From Pachypanchax playfairii (taxonomy: Eukaryota; Chordata; Actinopteri; Cyprinodontiformes; Aplocheilidae): DNA of 64,000 bases. The notes beneath the pieces were generated by a model. The model saw only the letters and a list, made by a program, of their open reading frames with translations, did no database searches and was not told the DNA's origin. Shown piece by piece: positions 44,081 through 54,696 of this stretch. The stretch lies in the NCBI GenBank assembly GCA_006937955.1, contig SSNP01000139.1, positions 1,055,188 through 1,119,187 of the forward strand, written 5' to 3'. Every line of letters begins with the position of its first letter. Position 1 is the first letter of the stretch. The translations under genes were made by a program, and so were the position numbers.

Positions 44081-45520
44081 TGGTGTCTGTGTTTTTCTGT
44101 AAAATCCTTGAAACACATCCTTCTTGGAAATTATGTCTTTTTCTTATTCACAATTATGTGCAACATCTATCCAGCTGGTTCTTCACCAGCCTGAAATGGT
44201 CACAGCACGCACTGATGCTGGACTGACTGCAAAGGAATGACTGAAACAGTTATGCAACATCTTAAAAATAAAATCTTAATTTCCTAAAACACAAAACAGA
44301 GTGTTGTTAGAAAACCTGTGTAGATTCTTACTCATCCAGGAAACATCGATCCAAAGTTTCTTTGAAAACATGTCACTTTTCATTATCAAAATGCAAAAAC
44401 CAGAAATCCAGCTGCCTTTTGTTGAAAATAATTGAATAACCACTGATTCTGTCTCCTAGAAAAACAGCAATAATTCCAAAATATTTTCATGTTGTTGGGG
44501 AAAATCAAATGTTAGTGGGTAATAACACCTGACATGAACTGATGTGGTAAGTGTGCTTGTTGGAATAATACACTCAATATCAGTTTTTAAACAATCTTTG
44601 TAGTGACAGATGTAAAGAACATGATAAACAGTAGATCAAATAATGGACTTGATATGCTATCATGTCAGTGTGATTTAGCAATGTTAGACCAATAAACCAC
44701 CTTTGAGACTGAACATCAGAACAAAAGAGCAATCTGTAAAAGCATGATGAATTATGCATGATGTAAAACACTGCTCATCATCCTAATGAATGTTCCTCGG
44801 GTTTAAAGGAGCACAACAACAACTACCTCGGATGGATATCATCTGAAGAAACTGGCCCGACAGCAGATTTTTTAGACATTTAAACTCAACACTGTTACTT
44901 GTTCATGACTTCAGCCTGAATCATTTTCAGATTAAGACTGTGTGGAAGCAGAGAAAGTCAAAGACAGTGATGTAATGGGCCTTAAATTGATGTACTGTGT
45001 AGCTGAGGGTGGTTTCACAAAACCATGAAATGAATGAGATGATTGGATCTGAAGTAATAAAGTCAAGCACTCATCTGTCTAAAATTTATGGCCTTTGTAT
45101 TATTGTAAAACTGACCTTGAATTCCAGAAGGATCTCTGCCAAAACATACAAGTGTATTTTTACAGTAATGAGATGAGATGTCCCTTTTTTTTGCACTTTT
45201 CAGAATGTGTTAGATTTTCAGTACAGCTCTTCATTGAGACTCTTATTTTGACTTATTTTATGCACTTGCTAGTGGAAATATTGCATACACACCTTGGAAA
45301 TTCAGAGCATTTTTACAAACACATCTACAGTAGAGGAAGCTGTAAAATCTTGTCCAAGATTTTCTACCAATGCGGCATGAAAATCCTCAACAAAAATCCA
45401 TACAAAAGACTTCCTGGATTTTTTTACTTATCATTACATTATTATTGACTTCTAAAATTCTAGTGGACCTAAAATAAACAATAATGATATACCGTTGCTT
45501 CCAGAAAATTACACTTACTT
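44081..45520. other. Sequence without recognised gene
   Basis: AT-rich, without element ends or recognisable products. The 117-codon frame 45095-45448 is rich in F, Y, I and K, as expected by chance. Confidence 0.5.
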
Positions 45521-45521
45521 C

Positions 45522-45700
45522 CAGTGGCGGCTGGTGAGATACTTTTTGGGTGGGGCTGCATAAATCCAATTAAGTGACGGTCAATAAAACATTTGTAAAG
45601 ATGAGTTAATGTAAACCCTTTATTAAAAATCTGTCTTCATCCACATATTAACATCACAGTGGACTCCCCATCGCATATGGTTGTGTGCAATAGAGACAAA
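45522..45700. mobile_element. hAT-like element, left end only
   Basis: Begins CAGTGGCGGCTGGTGAGATA then TTTTTGGGTGGGGCT, a typical opening of one fish hAT group. No matching right end was found; the extent to 45700 is a guess. Confidence 0.45.
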
Positions 45701-45899
45701 ATGGTTTTAAACAAGCTCAAAACTTCTGTAACATGAAGGTTTGTTAAAATGGTATCAGAGCCCTGAGTGGCAACTTGGCACGTGTGGTAAAAAAGCCTCC
45801 ATGTAGCAGTAACATTTGATCATTAAGAATTCGAGGCCAAACTGCTGAACTGATTTTCCTGCCTACGTTATGACCCTATCATACATCCATGTTGTGTTA

Positions 45900-46455
45900 T
45901 CCCTCTTTTCCATTGAACGTGCAACAGACGCGCAACGCTAGTGATGCATAATACGCAGCTGATAGCCGCCATTAAAGTCAATGAGACCGTTCCCATTGCA
46001 TGTGTCTCAGAAGAGTAGTGTCGCGAGCATTACATTGCATTTTTATTTTTTACACGGTACGCTTCTAAAAAAGCATCAAGCTCAGCAGTTCGTGACACGT
46101 ACAATACCCGGAGGTTTCAAAATAAAAGGACAATAGAACGGGTTTCCATTTTCCGAGAATACGAGAAAGTACATTACCTGTGACGGGTTTGAAATCTGTA
46201 GGTGGTGTGAAAATAAACCACATACCTTCTGGATACAGGTTGTCATCTTTCTCCCTGCTTGTTGTTGCGTGTACAGACGAAATCACACGTGTTTTCACTT
46301 ATCTCATGAGACTTCACGATCTTCTGGGACCAGCTGGATGTAATGCTTGCGCGAGGGATAAGTGCGTGTAAAACACTCCTGGTGGGAAGGGATGCACAGC
46401 TGATTGTGCGAGCAAAACGCTACGCCCTGCTGATGAGTCTAGTGGAAAGGAGGGG
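45900..46455 (-). mobile_element. PIF/Harbinger-type non-autonomous element, family B copy B2
   Basis: TTA flanks both sides (45897-45899 and 46456-46458), the 3 bp duplication typical of PIF/Harbinger. The ends are TCCCTCTTTTCCATTGAA and, on the other strand, CCCCTCCTTTCCACTAGA. It is the inverted counterpart of B1 at 30172-30773. The frame 46065-46298 (minus) shares SSVHxxTSREKDDNxYPEGM with B1 and runs through a donor-like AAG|GTATGT. Confidence 0.82.
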
Positions 46456-46479
46456 TTAGAGCGGCTTAACATTCTAGCA

Positions 46480-46610
46480 CAGTGTTTCCCATTTCCGGTC
46501 CTGGGGACCTCCTGTAAACCCTAGATGTTTCCCTGCTTCAACACACTAGATTTTATTTTATTGCTATTGCTGAATTTGACGACATGCTGAGGTGATGCAG
46601 TATTTTGAAT
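46480..46610. repeat. Diverged hAT-MITE fragment
   Basis: CAGTGTTTCCCATTTCCGGT, then CTAGATGTTTCCCTGCTTCA and ACACACTAGATT, resemble the inner miniature element at 62735-62947. No complete right end is seen. Confidence 0.5.
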
Positions 46611-48454
46611 CAGCGTGTGGGGACAGTGAAAATAACAGGAAAAAACGTATTTGCTGAGCACTTCGATGGTAACAGCACCATGACTGTCTTCACACTGAGG
46701 CAGGTTTTCCAAATGTGTTGTAATCGAGCTACATTTAGGTTCTGGAGCGCAGCAGTGTTGCTATCTTGCATGAACATTAATAGATTAATATCTGTTATAG
46801 AAAATAAGACATGATCAGATACACTACTTTTTTGTTCCTGCAAACAAGATATACAACTTTGTTAACTGTTAGCCAGCAACACGTAATAAAAATGACTTGA
46901 AATCAAAATTTAAAAACATGAAAGGCAGCAGTAAAAAGAACAACGAAAACAGAAAAACCATGTCCAGTCATTGTATGTTCTTCTTCATACAGGGTTTTAA
47001 GAGCAGATAAAGTATGTAACATGCAACTGACTGTTTACAGTTTGTTTGAAACCATAAATGATACAATGAGTATTTATATAAGATTTGTTATGTGAATTAT
47101 TGTTTGTCTCATGCTGTATCAAGCCTGTTTAAAAAAAATACCCATTTTCATTTCCAATCAGCTCAACTCAGTATTTCAGAACTCAGTCATCGTTGTTCAC
47201 CTTTACATGTAAAGAGAGGCAAAACATTTCATCACTATCAGAAAAGGCTGAAATATTTACTATGCTGCATATATTTTATACAATCAGGACTTTCCAGAAT
47301 AGTTGCACTACAACCAGATGATCCCCCAAAAGGTGTGATAACAGAGGCAAGTGAATTTTCTCATGTGAAAAGCTGAGAATTCTAATTTAGTTCAGGAGAA
47401 GTGAACTTTTAAAGTCTTCAGAAAAAAAAACATTTAAAAACTTGTCAAGAAAAGCAGAGAATGAATTTGAAGACTAACTAAATTGTAAACGTATGAAATG
47501 CAAGTGTCTCCATCTCTGGATAAGAAGCATGTTAAAAAAGGATTTTGTTTCTTTCATAATATAAATGTTTTAAGTAGCAACTGTCAGAAAATACATATTT
47601 CAACCAGTGAGCGAGCTGAGTTTAGGTGGATTTAAATGGCGCCATAAGGTGAATTTCAGTCTAGCTCCCCTGAAACTGAGACTTTGCTTTACAAGAGTAG
47701 ATGACGCAGTAAGCCTCAGGCGCTGAAAATGAAGGACTGTTAAATATTTTTTGTCAGCAGGGGCTTCAGACTTGAATTCAAGCAGACAAGGCTTCAAAAA
47801 ATGCTGGAGAAATGCCCTGTGGAAACAAGGGTGTCACGTTCAACACCTTCCCAACCCATTTTTATCAAGCTCTCACACTGGTTGTACAGGTGCTGACTCA
47901 AATATTGAAAAACATTTACATTTACACATTCTACCCTGGAAGAGGTTTTATGAGATCAGTAAGTTTTGTTTTCTTCGCTTTGAAAAGAATAAAAAAAAAA
48001 CGAATCAATTTGAGGCTCATTGTTTCCTTTTATCATTCACCAATCAACATCCACCTCAAATCCTCAGAGAGGATTTAATTCCCTACAATTGCATATCTGA
48101 ATGTCTTGACATTTGTGGGAGCCCAATCAGTTAAAGACAAGGTGAAACAATTGATTTGGACAAAGTTATATTGGATCAGGACTGGATGTCCTGCTGAGCT
48201 AATCCAATTTATCACAGCTCCATTAAACCGGTGAAGTCTTCAGCAAAGGAATATTTCAAATGGATTTTATTGGTTTCAATGAATACCTAAAGAAAATCCG
48301 AACTTCTGCTGATGTTGACAATAACGTTAGTGTTTCCATAGGTGTCTACATGTGTGATTATATTAAACTTCTATGTTTCTAATCAATTTTAATTGAGTTG
48401 CAGTTTTTATAATCGTTGGCTAAACTGAAAAGAAAGATACATTAGAAAGAATCA
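46611..48454. other. Sequence without recognised gene
   Basis: Several short frames, none with a recognisable product. 47590-47720 has somewhat higher GC content. No element ends found. Confidence 0.45.
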
Positions 48455-49013
48455 AATTATATTTGTTGAGATGGATGAAATATAAAGTGCTGAGCATCAA
48501 ATACAAAGCTCTGCTTCTGGCTTACCAGACTCTAACACACACAGCTGCTACTTACCTTCACTCCTTCATCCAAACCTACATTCCCACGCGTCAGCTACGC
48601 TCAGCCGCTGAAAGACGCCTAGCGCTTCCACCACAACGTGGCATGAGATCATGTTCCAAACTCTTCTCCTCTGTTGTCCCCCGATGGTGGAATGACCTAC
48701 CAAACTCGGTCCGATCCTCAGAGTCGGCAGCTACTTTTAAGAGCAGACTTAAGACTCACCTCTTTAAAGAACACTTTCAGTCTTAATGAAGAATTGATTT
48801 ATGATTTATGATAGCGATTTGGGCGTTTATCTCTTAAAAAAAAAAAAAATTGATACACTTGATGTATCAGCGTCGGAATTAAACTGGACTCCAAACAGTC
48901 CGCCTCCTTATTTTGTTTCCTTCTCTTTGATTTCTTGCTTGTATGTTCTCTCAATGTAAGTTGCTTTGGATAAAAGCATCTGCTAAATGACAGTAGTAGT
49001 AGTAGTAGTAGGT
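48455..49013 (+). pseudogene. L2-type LINE 3' end: reverse transcriptase C-terminus, 3'UTR and tail
   Basis: 48463-48786 encodes IKYKALLLAYQTLTHTAATY, then LHSFIQTYIPTRQLRSAAER and a C-terminal VVPRWWNDLPNSVRSSES ending KTHLFKEHF, the standard C-terminal domain of fish L2-clade reverse transcriptases, here uninterrupted. The 3' untranslated region ends with GTAAGTTGCTTTGGATAAAA and GCATCTGCTAAATGA, the conserved tail recognised by the enzyme (also borrowed by SINEs), then a GTA microsatellite (48991-49011). 5'-truncated, as is usual for LINE copies. Confidence 0.88.
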
Positions 49014-49379
49014 TAAACACAGGCAGACCAGACAGACTAATCAAGAAAGAAAGAAACAGAAAACAAACAAACAAAATATAGGTACAGATTACTGCCCCTC
49101 CAGATTAAACACACACACCCAGAGCGGCGAGAGTCTGAAGCAAGAAGCACAATCGTTTTGTAGTATTTTACTTTCTAAAAATGTCTCAGTGTAAATGTGC
49201 ATTTGGCTGCGAGAGTTACAGGAATTTATTCACCATTTTATTCAGGCAGCTCGGGGGGCAGCACTCATGAGGGGGGGCCTAGGGGAGAGATTGGATTTTA
49301 GGTAAACCAGGTGTTTTACTTCCTGGTCGGAGAATAACTCAAGAATATAAGTTATATTTTAGGACAAATGATGACTATA
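49014..49379 (+). other. Spacer with a weak THAP-like start at 49181
   Basis: An ATG at 49181 opens MSQCKCAFGCESYRNLFTIL, which loosely resembles the first residues of some THAP domains (a CxxxC pair, then LFT). The frame ends after about 28 codons. There is no other gene signal. The Tc1 element starts at the end of this stretch. Confidence 0.25.
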
Positions 49380-49381
49380 TA

Positions 49382-50983
49382 CAGTGGGGCAAAAAAGTAT
49401 TTAGTCAGCCACCAATTGTGTAAGTTCTCCCACTTAAAAAGATCAGAGAGGCCTGTAATTTTCATCATAGGTATACCTCAACTATGAGAGACAAAATGAG
49501 GAAAAAAAATCCAGAAAATCACATTGTCTGATTTTTAAAGAATTTATTTGCAAATTATGGTGGAAAATAAGTATTTGGTCACCTACAAACAAGTAAGATT
49601 TCTGGCTTTCACAGACCTGTAACTTCTTTAAGAGGCTCCTCGGTCCTCCACTCGTTACCTGTATTAATGGCACCTGTGTGAACTCGTTATCAGTATAAAA
49701 GACACCTGTCCACAACCTCAAACAGTCACACTCCAAACTCCACTATGGCCAAGACCAAAGAGCTGTCAAAGGACACCAGAAACAAAATTGTAGACCTTCA
49801 CCAGGCTGGGAAGACTGAATCTGCAATAGGTAAGCAGCTTGGTGTGAAGAAATCAACTGTGGGAGCAATTATTAGAAAATGGAAGACATACAAGACCACT
49901 GATAATCTCCCTCGATCTGGGGCTCCACGCAAGATCTCACCCCGGGGGGTCAAAATGATCACAAGAACGGTGAGCAAAAATCCCAGAACCACACGGAGGG
50001 ACCTAGTGAATGACCTGCAGAGAGCTGGGACCAAAGTAACAAAGGCTACCATCAGTAACACACTACGCCGCCAGGGACTCAAATCCTGCAGTGCCAGACG
50101 TGTCCCCCTGCTGAAGCCAGGACACGTCCAGGCCCGTCTGCGGTTTGCTAGAGAGCATTTGGATGATCCAGAAGAGGATTGGGAGAACATCATATGGTCA
50201 GATGAAACCAAAATAGAACTTTTTGGTAGAAACTCAACTTGTCGTGTTTGGAGGGGAAAGAATGCTGAGTTGGATCCAAAGAACACCATACCTACTGTAA
50301 AGCATGGGGGTGGAAACATCATGCTTTGGGGCTGTTTTTCTGCAAGGGGACCAGGACGACTGATCCGTGTAAAGGAAAGAATGAATGGGGCCATGTATCG
50401 TAAGATTTTGAGTGAAAACCTCCTTCCATCAGCAAGGGCATTGAAAATGAGACGTGGCTGGGTCTTTCAGCATGACAATGATCCCAAACACACCGCCCGG
50501 GCAACGAAGGAGTGGCTTCGTAAGAAGCATTTCAAGGTCCTGGAGTGGCCTAGCCAGTCTCCAGATCTCAACCCCATAGAAAATCTCTGGAGGGAGTTGA
50601 AAGTCCGTGTTGCCCAGCGTCAGCCCCAAAACATCACTGCTCTAGAGGAGATCTGCATGGAGGAATGGGCCAAAATACCAGCAACAGTGTGTGAAAACCT
50701 TGTGAAGACTTACAGAAAACGTTTGACCTCTGTCATTGCCAACAAAGGCTATATAACAAAGTATTGAGATTAACTTTTGTTATTGACCAAATACTTATTT
50801 TCCACCATAATTTGCAAATAAATTCTTTAAAAATCAGACAATGTGATTTTCTGGATTTTTTTTCCTCATTTTGTCTCTCATAGTTGAGGTATACCTATGA
50901 TGAAAATTACAGGCCTCTCTGATCTTTTTAAGTGGGAGAACTTACACAATTGGTGGCTGACTAAATACTTTTTTGCCCCACTG
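49382..50983 (+). mobile_element. Complete Tc1 transposon with identical 200 bp inverted repeats
   Basis: TA flanks both sides (49380-49381 and 50984-50985). The terminal repeats, 49382-49581 and 50784-50983, begin CAGTGGGGCAAAAAAGTATT and appear identical over all 200 bp when one is reverse-complemented. The 1602 bp element contains one intact transposase. A TATAAAA box lies at 49694-49700, about 45 bp before the start codon. Identical repeats plus an intact frame point to very recent insertion. The end sequence is widespread among fishes and is known from other aquatic vertebrates. Confidence 0.97.
49745..50767 (+). CDS. Tc1 transposase, 340 aa, intact (DD34E)
   Basis: Cut-and-paste transposase acting in the nucleus on the 200 bp repeats of its own element. 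Residues 5-50 (first helix-turn-helix, LHQAGKTESAIGKQLGVKKS) and about 66-115 (second) form the paired-like DNA-binding domain. They are linked by SGAPRKISP, the GRPR-like AT-hook position, next to basic residues that may serve nuclear import. The catalytic triad is complete: D153 (WSDETKIELF), D244 (FQHDNDPKHT) and E279 (QSPDLNPIEN), with 34 residues between the last two. The 340-residue length is the family norm, and there is no stop or frameshift. The ATG follows the TATA box closely and gives the usual MAKTKELSKDTR start. Minus-strand frames in this interval are shadows. Confidence 0.96.
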   Translation: MAKTKELSKDTRNKIVDLHQAGKTESAIGKQLGVKKSTVGAIIRKWKTYKTTDNLPRSGAPRKISPRGVKMITRTVSKNPRTTRRDLVNDLQRAGTKVTKATISNTLRRQGLKSCSARRVPLLKPGHVQARLRFAREHLDDPEEDWENIIWSDETKIELFGRNSTCRVWRGKNAELDPKNTIPTVKHGGGNIMLWGCFSARGPGRLIRVKERMNGAMYRKILSENLLPSARALKMRRGWVFQHDNDPKHTARATKEWLRKKHFKVLEWPSQSPDLNPIENLWRELKVRVAQRQPQNITALEEICMEEWAKIPATVCENLVKTYRKRLTSVIANKGYITKY

Positions 50984-50985
50984 TA

Positions 50986-51390
50986 ACACCAACTGTAAGA
51001 TTTTATCATATACATATGTGCCTATCACAGATGATGCAAGCTGTAAAATAGCAGGATACAGAACATTTAGCGTGTGGAATTATTATTATAGAAAGATGTC
51101 AATCATTTAGCTGCTCTGTAATCGTACATTTCAGTAGTAGTTGATACTTGTAATAAAACCACAGAGAGGAACATGAATTAAAAACTTTCATATGCCACTA
51201 GTTATGCATGGCATTATGTCTATGCTAATGCAGTGTTGCAAAATATTTATTTATTCCAGGGATTTACTTTTCTGTAATATGACAACAGCTTTTTCACCAG
51301 TTGTGGTATTTACAAGAGACTGAAATCTTAGTTTCTAATCTTATTGGTAATGTTGTTGGATCTGAGGTGAGGACTCATGTTACCTCATCA
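50986..51390. other. AT-rich sequence without gene
   Basis: Nothing recognised between the Tc1 element and the retroelement tail. Confidence 0.5.
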
Positions 51391-51392
51391 TA

Positions 51393-51734
51393 TTAAATCA
51401 AATCAAATCAAATCTTTATTTATAAAAGCGCTTTCATGATATAGTGCAATTTCAAAGTTCTTCACAGGATAAAATTAGAATTTCAACCCCCCCACACCCA
51501 TATTCATATACCGATAAACCCTCCCTCCCCCTAATCCAACCCCATATGTTAAAAACACCCTCAGAGCAATGTATGGAGGAAAAAACAAAAAGGATAATAA
51601 AAAGGACAGTATGCTGAGTACAGATGAGCCAGGTAAGGTAGATGCATAGGAAAACGCCATCAGGGGAGCCATCTGCTCCGGCAGCAGCAGCAGCCAGGGC
51701 GCCGACCCAGGGCATCCAGAGGAGGGAAGGCAGG

Positions 51735-51735
<1 letters not shown>
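51393..51735 (-). repeat. Retroelement 3' end, minus strand, cut by the assembly gap
   Basis: Begins with an AATCA tandem (about 51394-51413), followed by CTTTATTTATAAAAGCGCTT, the usual inverted reading of a LINE tail, comparable with 60232-60290. The remainder is C-rich on the plus strand and GC-rich near 51660-51735 (GCAGCAGCAGCAGCCAGGGC). It runs into poly-C and N. Confidence 0.5.
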
Positions 51736-51774
<39 letters not shown>

Positions 51775-52682
51775 NNNNNNNNNNNNNNNNNNNNNNNNNN
51801 NNNNNNNNNNNNNNNNNNNNNNNNNNNNNNNNNNNNNNNNNNNNNNNNNNNNNNNNNNNNNNNNNNNNNNNNNNNNNNNNNNNNNNNNNNNNNNNNNNNN
51901 NNNNNNNNNNNNNNNNNNNNNNNNNNNNNNNNNNNNNNNNNNNNNNNNNNNNNNNNNNNNNNNNNNNNNNNNNNNNNNNNNNNNNNNNNNNNNNNNNNNN
52001 NNNNNNNNNNNNNNNNNNNNNNNNNNNNNNNNNNNNNNNNNNNNNNNNNNNNNNNNNNNNNNNNNNNNNNNNNNNNNNNNNNNNNNNNNNNNNNNNNNNN
52101 NNNNNNNNNNNNNNNNNNNNNNNNNNNNNNNNNNNNNNNNNNNNNNNNNNNNNNNNNNNNNNNNNNNNNNNNNNNNNNNNNNNNNNNNNNNNNNNNNNNN
52201 NNNNNNNNNNNNNNNNNNNNNNNNNNNNNNNNNNNNNNNNNNNNNNNNNNNNNNNNNNNNNNNNNNNNNNNNNNNNNNNNNNNNNNNNNNNNNNNNNNNN
52301 NNNNNNNNNNNNNNNNNNNNNNNNNNNNNNNNNNNNNNNNNNNNNNNNNNNNNNNNNNNNNNNNNNNNNNNNNNNNNNNNNNNNNNNNNNNNNNNNNNNN
52401 NNNNNNNNNNNNNNNNNNNNNNNNNNNNNNNNNNNNNNNNNNNNNNNNNNNNNNNNNNNNNNNNNNNNNNNNNNNNNNNNNNNNNNNNNNNNNNNNNNNN
52501 NNNNNNNNNNNNNNNNNNNNNNNNNNNNNNNNNNNNNNNNNNNNNNNNNNNNNNNNNNNNNNNNNNNNNNNNNNNNNNNNNNNNNNNNNNNNNNNNNNNN
52601 NNNNNNNNNNNNNNNNNNNNNNNNNNNNNNNNNNNNNNNNNNNNNNNNNNNNNNNNNNNNNNNNNNNNNNNNNNNNNNNNNN
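51736..52682. other. Poly-C run and assembly gap
   Basis: 39 C (51736-51774) followed by 908 N (51775-52682). Any translated frame across this interval is an artefact. Confidence 0.98.
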
Positions 52683-52689
52683 TTCCCAA

Positions 52690-53336
52690 ATCCCTGTTTA
52701 CATGGACACTAACTGAAATGATCTGATCACGCCATGAGTACACATGCACCATGCACTCAATCAGGTTAAATGAGTTGAGCATGCGCACAGCGAGTTGTCT
52801 TTCCGGGGGAAGAAAAAAAAGTAAACAAACTCCGTCCTTTCTGCACGTCTTTCCCGCCCCATCGTGTGCTCGAGCTGACTCACGTTTTCCCCAATATGGA
52901 CCTTCTGCGGGTGATTACCTTTATGTTTGGGTTTTTACTGGTCGCATTAACCAAGCTAGAGGCTGAATACATATTACTACTGCTCCTCCGCCACAGGAGA
53001 GGAGAGCAGGATGACAGGATGACTGCACCAGCAGACCACTTCTGTTTACCTCCCGCTATGTTTCCTACTTGAGTCTGCGAAAGTGGAAAGACGTCACGCT
53101 GAAGTTGTACGCATGCGCAAAGGGCTCTTTTCACCCTTTCTTTCCGAATGGGTGTATACATGCACGTCTATCCGAATGGAGATCGGACAAAACCACCCCT
53201 CTCGATCGGAAGTAAATTTCTTTCGGATCAGGCTGCATCGGATCAAAACATTCGGGTTGACATGTTTACATGACGTCTTTTTTATCCGATTGGGCGTTTA
53301 TTCCGATTAAATGTGCCCATGTAAACGTAGCTACTG
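52690..53336. mobile_element. Non-autonomous DNA element with GTTTACATGG ends
   Basis: CCTGTTTACATGGACAC at 52692-52708 pairs with TACGTTTACATGGGCAC read on the other strand at the right end. The interior is GC-richer, with inverted words such as ATCCGATTGGG and TCCGAATGG. A frame starting MDLLRVITFMFGFLLVALTK (52896-53072) has a good start context and a hydrophobic opening like the one at 36058. I take it as the remnant of an element-encoded first exon, possibly of the Harbinger group. The left border is close to the gap and may be incomplete. Confidence 0.6.
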
Positions 53337-54628
53337 TAGCATGGAATAAAGTAGTTCCACTTCAAACTCTGCTACCTCTTTGCAAATTTGCATCCGTTGG
53401 TTTTACATGTACACTTTCTTGCAATAAGTAACAAATAAACAAAATATGTCACAAAACTATTACTGTACACTAGACTGGATCTTATCAAGGAAATTGTCAC
53501 TGATTTTTAATGATCCAATATCATTTGTGCCACTGAGTTGCATCATTTCTGATTTCCCATTCCTGTCTACTGTAATTACTTCTCCACAATGTCCTTTATC
53601 ACATTTACTTATTTACTGAATTTTTCAGAAGACAGACTTAAGTGTGTGTACATACCAGTTCAACACCTGAACGTCTCAGGAGTCCTGCTGTTGTAGAAGG
53701 TGCTCTCACAGGGTCAAATGGTTTTTATACAGTTGCCTGCTTTAATCAGTTGCATGGTTTTGATCTCTTTTCCCAGTTTTATCAAATGCATTTGTGTTTT
53801 TATTAGTTTGACTTGCTTTGCTTTCACCCCGTGCTTCCATTTATTCAAATCAAAAACACCTGGCAAGTTGTCAGAGCCAATGAGGAGACAGCTGTCACAC
53901 CTGATACTCAAGAGGTGGGCAGAGTCAAGTCCTCTGCTCTCCTGAAAGACTTCCTGTGACTGCAGTACATGAACTGTTATATTTGTTTGGTTTTAATTAT
54001 TTTTGTAACATTTAAACATTAGTGGCCACTTCTAACAGAATAATTTAATTTCCTTTAAAAAATACATATCTCTGCATTTAACTGATACAAACAGACTCAA
54101 AGCCTCCTCCTTCCTTAAAGTCATATTACACATGGAAAATGTCAGACATTTCAGAAAGTATTAGTACTACAAACAGTGTTGTTTTACACATTTGATGTTA
54201 TATTTAAACAACATTTTGAAGTGTAAAAAATTTAGCCTTTTATTTTATTTTGAAAATTTTCCAGCTGTTTTTCAGGTTTTACAGACTTCACACAAACAGT
54301 TGATGATACATTTTTTTTGGGAGACACTGAAGTTATATCTGTCAATTCGTATACTGAATCACTGATATATCTTCAAGGCTCTTTTGGACAAACTCCCTGC
54401 TTATCTTTTGCGCTATGAGCATCAGAATCTCCCCAGAGGATATTTACTTTGCTCCTATAACTTATTTTTATCGTTGGTACCAAAAGTCAGGACAGGACTG
54501 GACAACAAATCATTTCAATCTATTGCTGTTTTCTGGAATCGACTTCTAACTGATCTGAAACTGAATGACCTGGTCTTATTTATTATATTTAATTGTATTT
54601 AAATTATTTTGAGGCTTAAAGTTGTAAT
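53337..54628. other. AT-rich sequence without recognised gene
   Basis: No element ends or known products. 54384-54602 encodes a short frame reminiscent of the C-terminus of LINE proteins (LPAYLLRYEHQNLPRGYLLC), but the match is too weak to call. Confidence 0.4.
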
Positions 54629-54696
54629 GGTGTGTTCACACCACCCAACGCGTCGAGGCAGCAAAACGCTCAAACGGACAAAATTTGTTGCTTTAA

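Noticed and set aside
49798..50394. 198-codon minus-strand frame inside the Tc1 transposase
   Set aside because: Antisense shadow of a real coding sequence, with no features of its own.
51475..52788. Very long frames on both strands across the gap
   Set aside because: They consist almost entirely of X translated from N, plus poly-Gly or poly-Pro from the C run.
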